Source of the DNA: Planctomycetota bacterium
GTDB taxonomy: Bacteria > Planctomycetota > Phycisphaerae > Sedimentisphaerales > Anaerohalosphaeraceae
NCBI GenBank assembly: GCA_021160785.1
Contig: JAGHBX010000316.1
Location: 1 to 22,157, forward strand
Length of the DNA stretch: 22,157 nt
Direction: 5' to 3'
Shown here: piece after piece, positions 20,696-22,157 of the stretch
How positions within the stretch are numbered: the stretch's first letter is position 1
How the letters are laid out: every line of letters begins with the position of its first letter
The notes under the pieces: model-generated
The model's database searches: none
Seen by the model: only the letters and a program-made list of their open reading frames with translations
What the model was told of the DNA's origin: nothing
Program-made: the position numbers and the translations under genes

Positions 20696-22157
20696 ATGCG
20701 TTGGACTATTGCTATTCTATTTGTGATGATGTGTTTTTCAGGTGCGCTTGCAGATGAGAAAGCTGCAACTCACCCGTTCTCCGTCCATGATATGTTGGCT
20801 ATGGAGCGTATCTCCGAGCCCGGCGTTTCGCCGGACGGGCGATGGGTCGTCTTTACGCTGCGAAAGACCGACCTCGAAGCCGACAAGGGGCGCACGGATT
20901 TGTGGCTGGTGGGCGCCGGCGGCGAAGGGCTGCGCCCGCTCACGACGCATCCGGAATCGGATTCGGGGGCGCGGTGGCTGGGCGACAGTGAGACCGTCCT
21001 GTTTGTTTCGGGCCGAAGCGGTTCGTCGCAGGTGTGGCGCATCCGAATAGACGGCGGCGAAGCGCAGCAGATTACGGATGAGCCGCTTGATGTGTCAAAC
21101 CTTGTCGTCTCAGGCGACGGTGCGTATATCGGCTTTACGATGGAGGTCTATCCCGGCAAGACGCCCGCCGAAACGAAATCCGCTCTCGACGAGATTAAGG
21201 AGCGGAAAACATCCGGCAAAATCTATGACCGCGTCTTCATCCGCCACTGGGACACATGGAAGGACGGCAGGCGGTCGCATCTCTTTGTGATGCCGGTTGA
21301 CGGCGGCGAGGCGGTCGACGTAATGAAGGATATGGATGCCGATACGCCGTCGAAGCCTTTCGGCGGGTCCGAAGAGTTTGCCTTTACGCCTGACAGCAAA
21401 GGCATCGTTTTCAGTGCTCGGGATGCCGGCAGGCAAGAGGCGTGGTCCACGAATTTCGACCTGTATTACGTGCGGACCGACGGCTCGCAGCCGCCGATGA
21501 ACATTACCGCCGACAACAAGGCGTGGGATACGAGCCCGGTCTTTTCGCCGGGCAATGAGATGATGGCGTATCTGGCGATGGAAAGGGCGGGCTATGAGTC
21601 GGACCGTTTTCGTATCGTGGTGATGAACGGTGCGACCGGTGAAAGACGTATTCTTGCCGCCAACTGGGACCGCAGTCCGTCTTCGATATGTTTTTCGACC
21701 GATGGAAAGACCATCTTCGCCACAGCGGGGAATCTCGGCCAGAAGTCGCTGTTTGCTATTGATGTTGAGACCGGCAAAGTCAGCGTCGTGGTCAAAGACG
21801 GCAAGATAAGCTCGCCGTCGGTTGCAACGGAGAGAATCGTTTTTGCCATGAGCAATCTGAAATGGCCTGACGAGATATATTCGGTAAATCCCGACGGCGG
21901 CGACCTGCGGTATATTACACGCATCAACGCCGACCGCGTCGCCGCCGCCCGGACGGGAGATTACGAACAGTTTACCTTCAAGGGGTGGAGCGATGAGACC
22001 GTTTACTGCTACATCGTAAAGCCGGTCGACTTCGATCCAGCGAAAAAGTACCCGGTCGCGTTCCTCATTCACGGCGGGCCGCAGGGGTCATTCGGCAACA
22101 GTTTCCACTATCGCTGGAACCCCCAGGCCTACGCCGGGGCCGGATACGCCTGCGTCA
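20696..22157 (+). CDS. S9-family (DPP5-like) serine peptidase, 3' end outside window
   Basis: The frame opens at ATG 20696 after AGGAG (20683-20687) and stays open for 487 codons to the window end. A signal peptide (MRWTIAILFVMMCFSGALAD) sends it to the periplasm or outside. The N-terminal part is a beta-propeller with 'EPGVSPDGRWVVFT', 'FTPDSKGIVFSAR' and 'VFSPGNEMMAYLA' blades. 'YDRVFIRHWDTWKDG' (177-191) is characteristic of dipeptidyl-peptidase-5-like S9 proteins. The alpha/beta-hydrolase domain begins near 430, with the oxyanion motif 'IHGGPQGS' (458-465). The catalytic Ser, Asp and His lie beyond the window, so activity cannot be judged. Such enzymes release dipeptides from the N-termini of peptides. 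It is divergent from the small membrane protein gene. Confidence 0.9.
   Translation, partial: MRWTIAILFVMMCFSGALADEKAATHPFSVHDMLAMERISEPGVSPDGRWVVFTLRKTDLEADKGRTDLWLVGAGGEGLRPLTTHPESDSGARWLGDSETVLFVSGRSGSSQVWRIRIDGGEAQQITDEPLDVSNLVVSGDGAYIGFTMEVYPGKTPAETKSALDEIKERKTSGKIYDRVFIRHWDTWKDGRRSHLFVMPVDGGEAVDVMKDMDADTPSKPFGGSEEFAFTPDSKGIVFSARDAGRQEAWSTNFDLYYVRTDGSQPPMNITADNKAWDTSPVFSPGNEMMAYLAMERAGYESDRFRIVVMNGATGERRILAANWDRSPSSICFSTDGKTIFATAGNLGQKSLFAIDVETGKVSVVVKDGKISSPSVATERIVFAMSNLKWPDEIYSVNPDGGDLRYITRINADRVAAARTGDYEQFTFKGWSDETVYCYIVKPVDFDPAKKYPVAFLIHGGPQGSFGNSFHYRWNPQAYAGAGYACV

Noticed and set aside
21110..22072. 320-codon minus-strand ORF opposite the peptidase
   Set aside because: It is a shadow of the GC-rich S9 peptidase frame, which has a ribosome site, signal peptide and recognisable motifs.

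Overview
The window looks like a chromosome segment of a planctomycete, most probably class Phycisphaerae (Sedimentisphaerales-like). Three things suggest this. Two very large secreted right-handed beta-helix proteins carry the 'YVDDDAPG..NDG.SW' entry motif and end in dockerin-like GD.N.DC..D tails. The intergenic DNA is rich in degenerate repeats of the AAACCCAAT type. Most host genes look GC-rich by eye. The assignment rests on recognised sequence style; no search was run.

Layout. (1) 34-3819 (+): a sugar or polyol catabolic cluster with a secreted SMP-30/gluconolactonase-like protein, a zinc-type MDR dehydrogenase and a xylulokinase-type FGGY kinase. A convergent Rrf2-family regulator (-) follows. 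(2) 4598-4825 (-): a complete tRNA-Pro(GGG) unit with its own promoter and terminator. (3) 5066-11236 (+): two tandem giant secreted multidomain proteins, one helix-LamG-helix-dockerin and the other LTD-YWTD propeller-helix-dockerin, followed by a relic of a related C-terminus. (4) 11448-12587 (+): a YbjQ-like protein and an unrecognised membrane-anchored protein. (5) About 12.6-18.8 kb: a repeat-rich accretion zone. It has a near-consensus promoter facing an AAACCCAAT repeat field, then three cargo modules: a lipoprotein, the darT-darG toxin-antitoxin/phage-defence pair, and a DUF1638-methyltransferase-Thi4 operon. Each module is preceded by a copy of the same composite repeat. The third module is also bracketed by a roughly 150-bp direct duplication of the 3' end and downstream flank of the ornithine-cyclodeaminase-like gene. 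(6) 18783-20390 (-): the intact ornithine-cyclodeaminase-like gene and a small coiled-coil membrane protein. (7) 20696-end (+): an S9 (DPP5-like) peptidase cut by the window end.

The host genes at both ends look like ordinary heterotroph metabolism: sugar catabolism, extracellular polysaccharide or surface binding, and peptide degradation. The AT-rich darTG pair and the AT-rich DUF1638-methyltransferase-Thi4 operon look acquired. The strongest candidates for something undescribed are that three-gene operon, whose Thi4 has Leu where the family has the catalytic Cys or His, and the architecture of the accretion zone, in which cargo follows relics of gene 3' ends.
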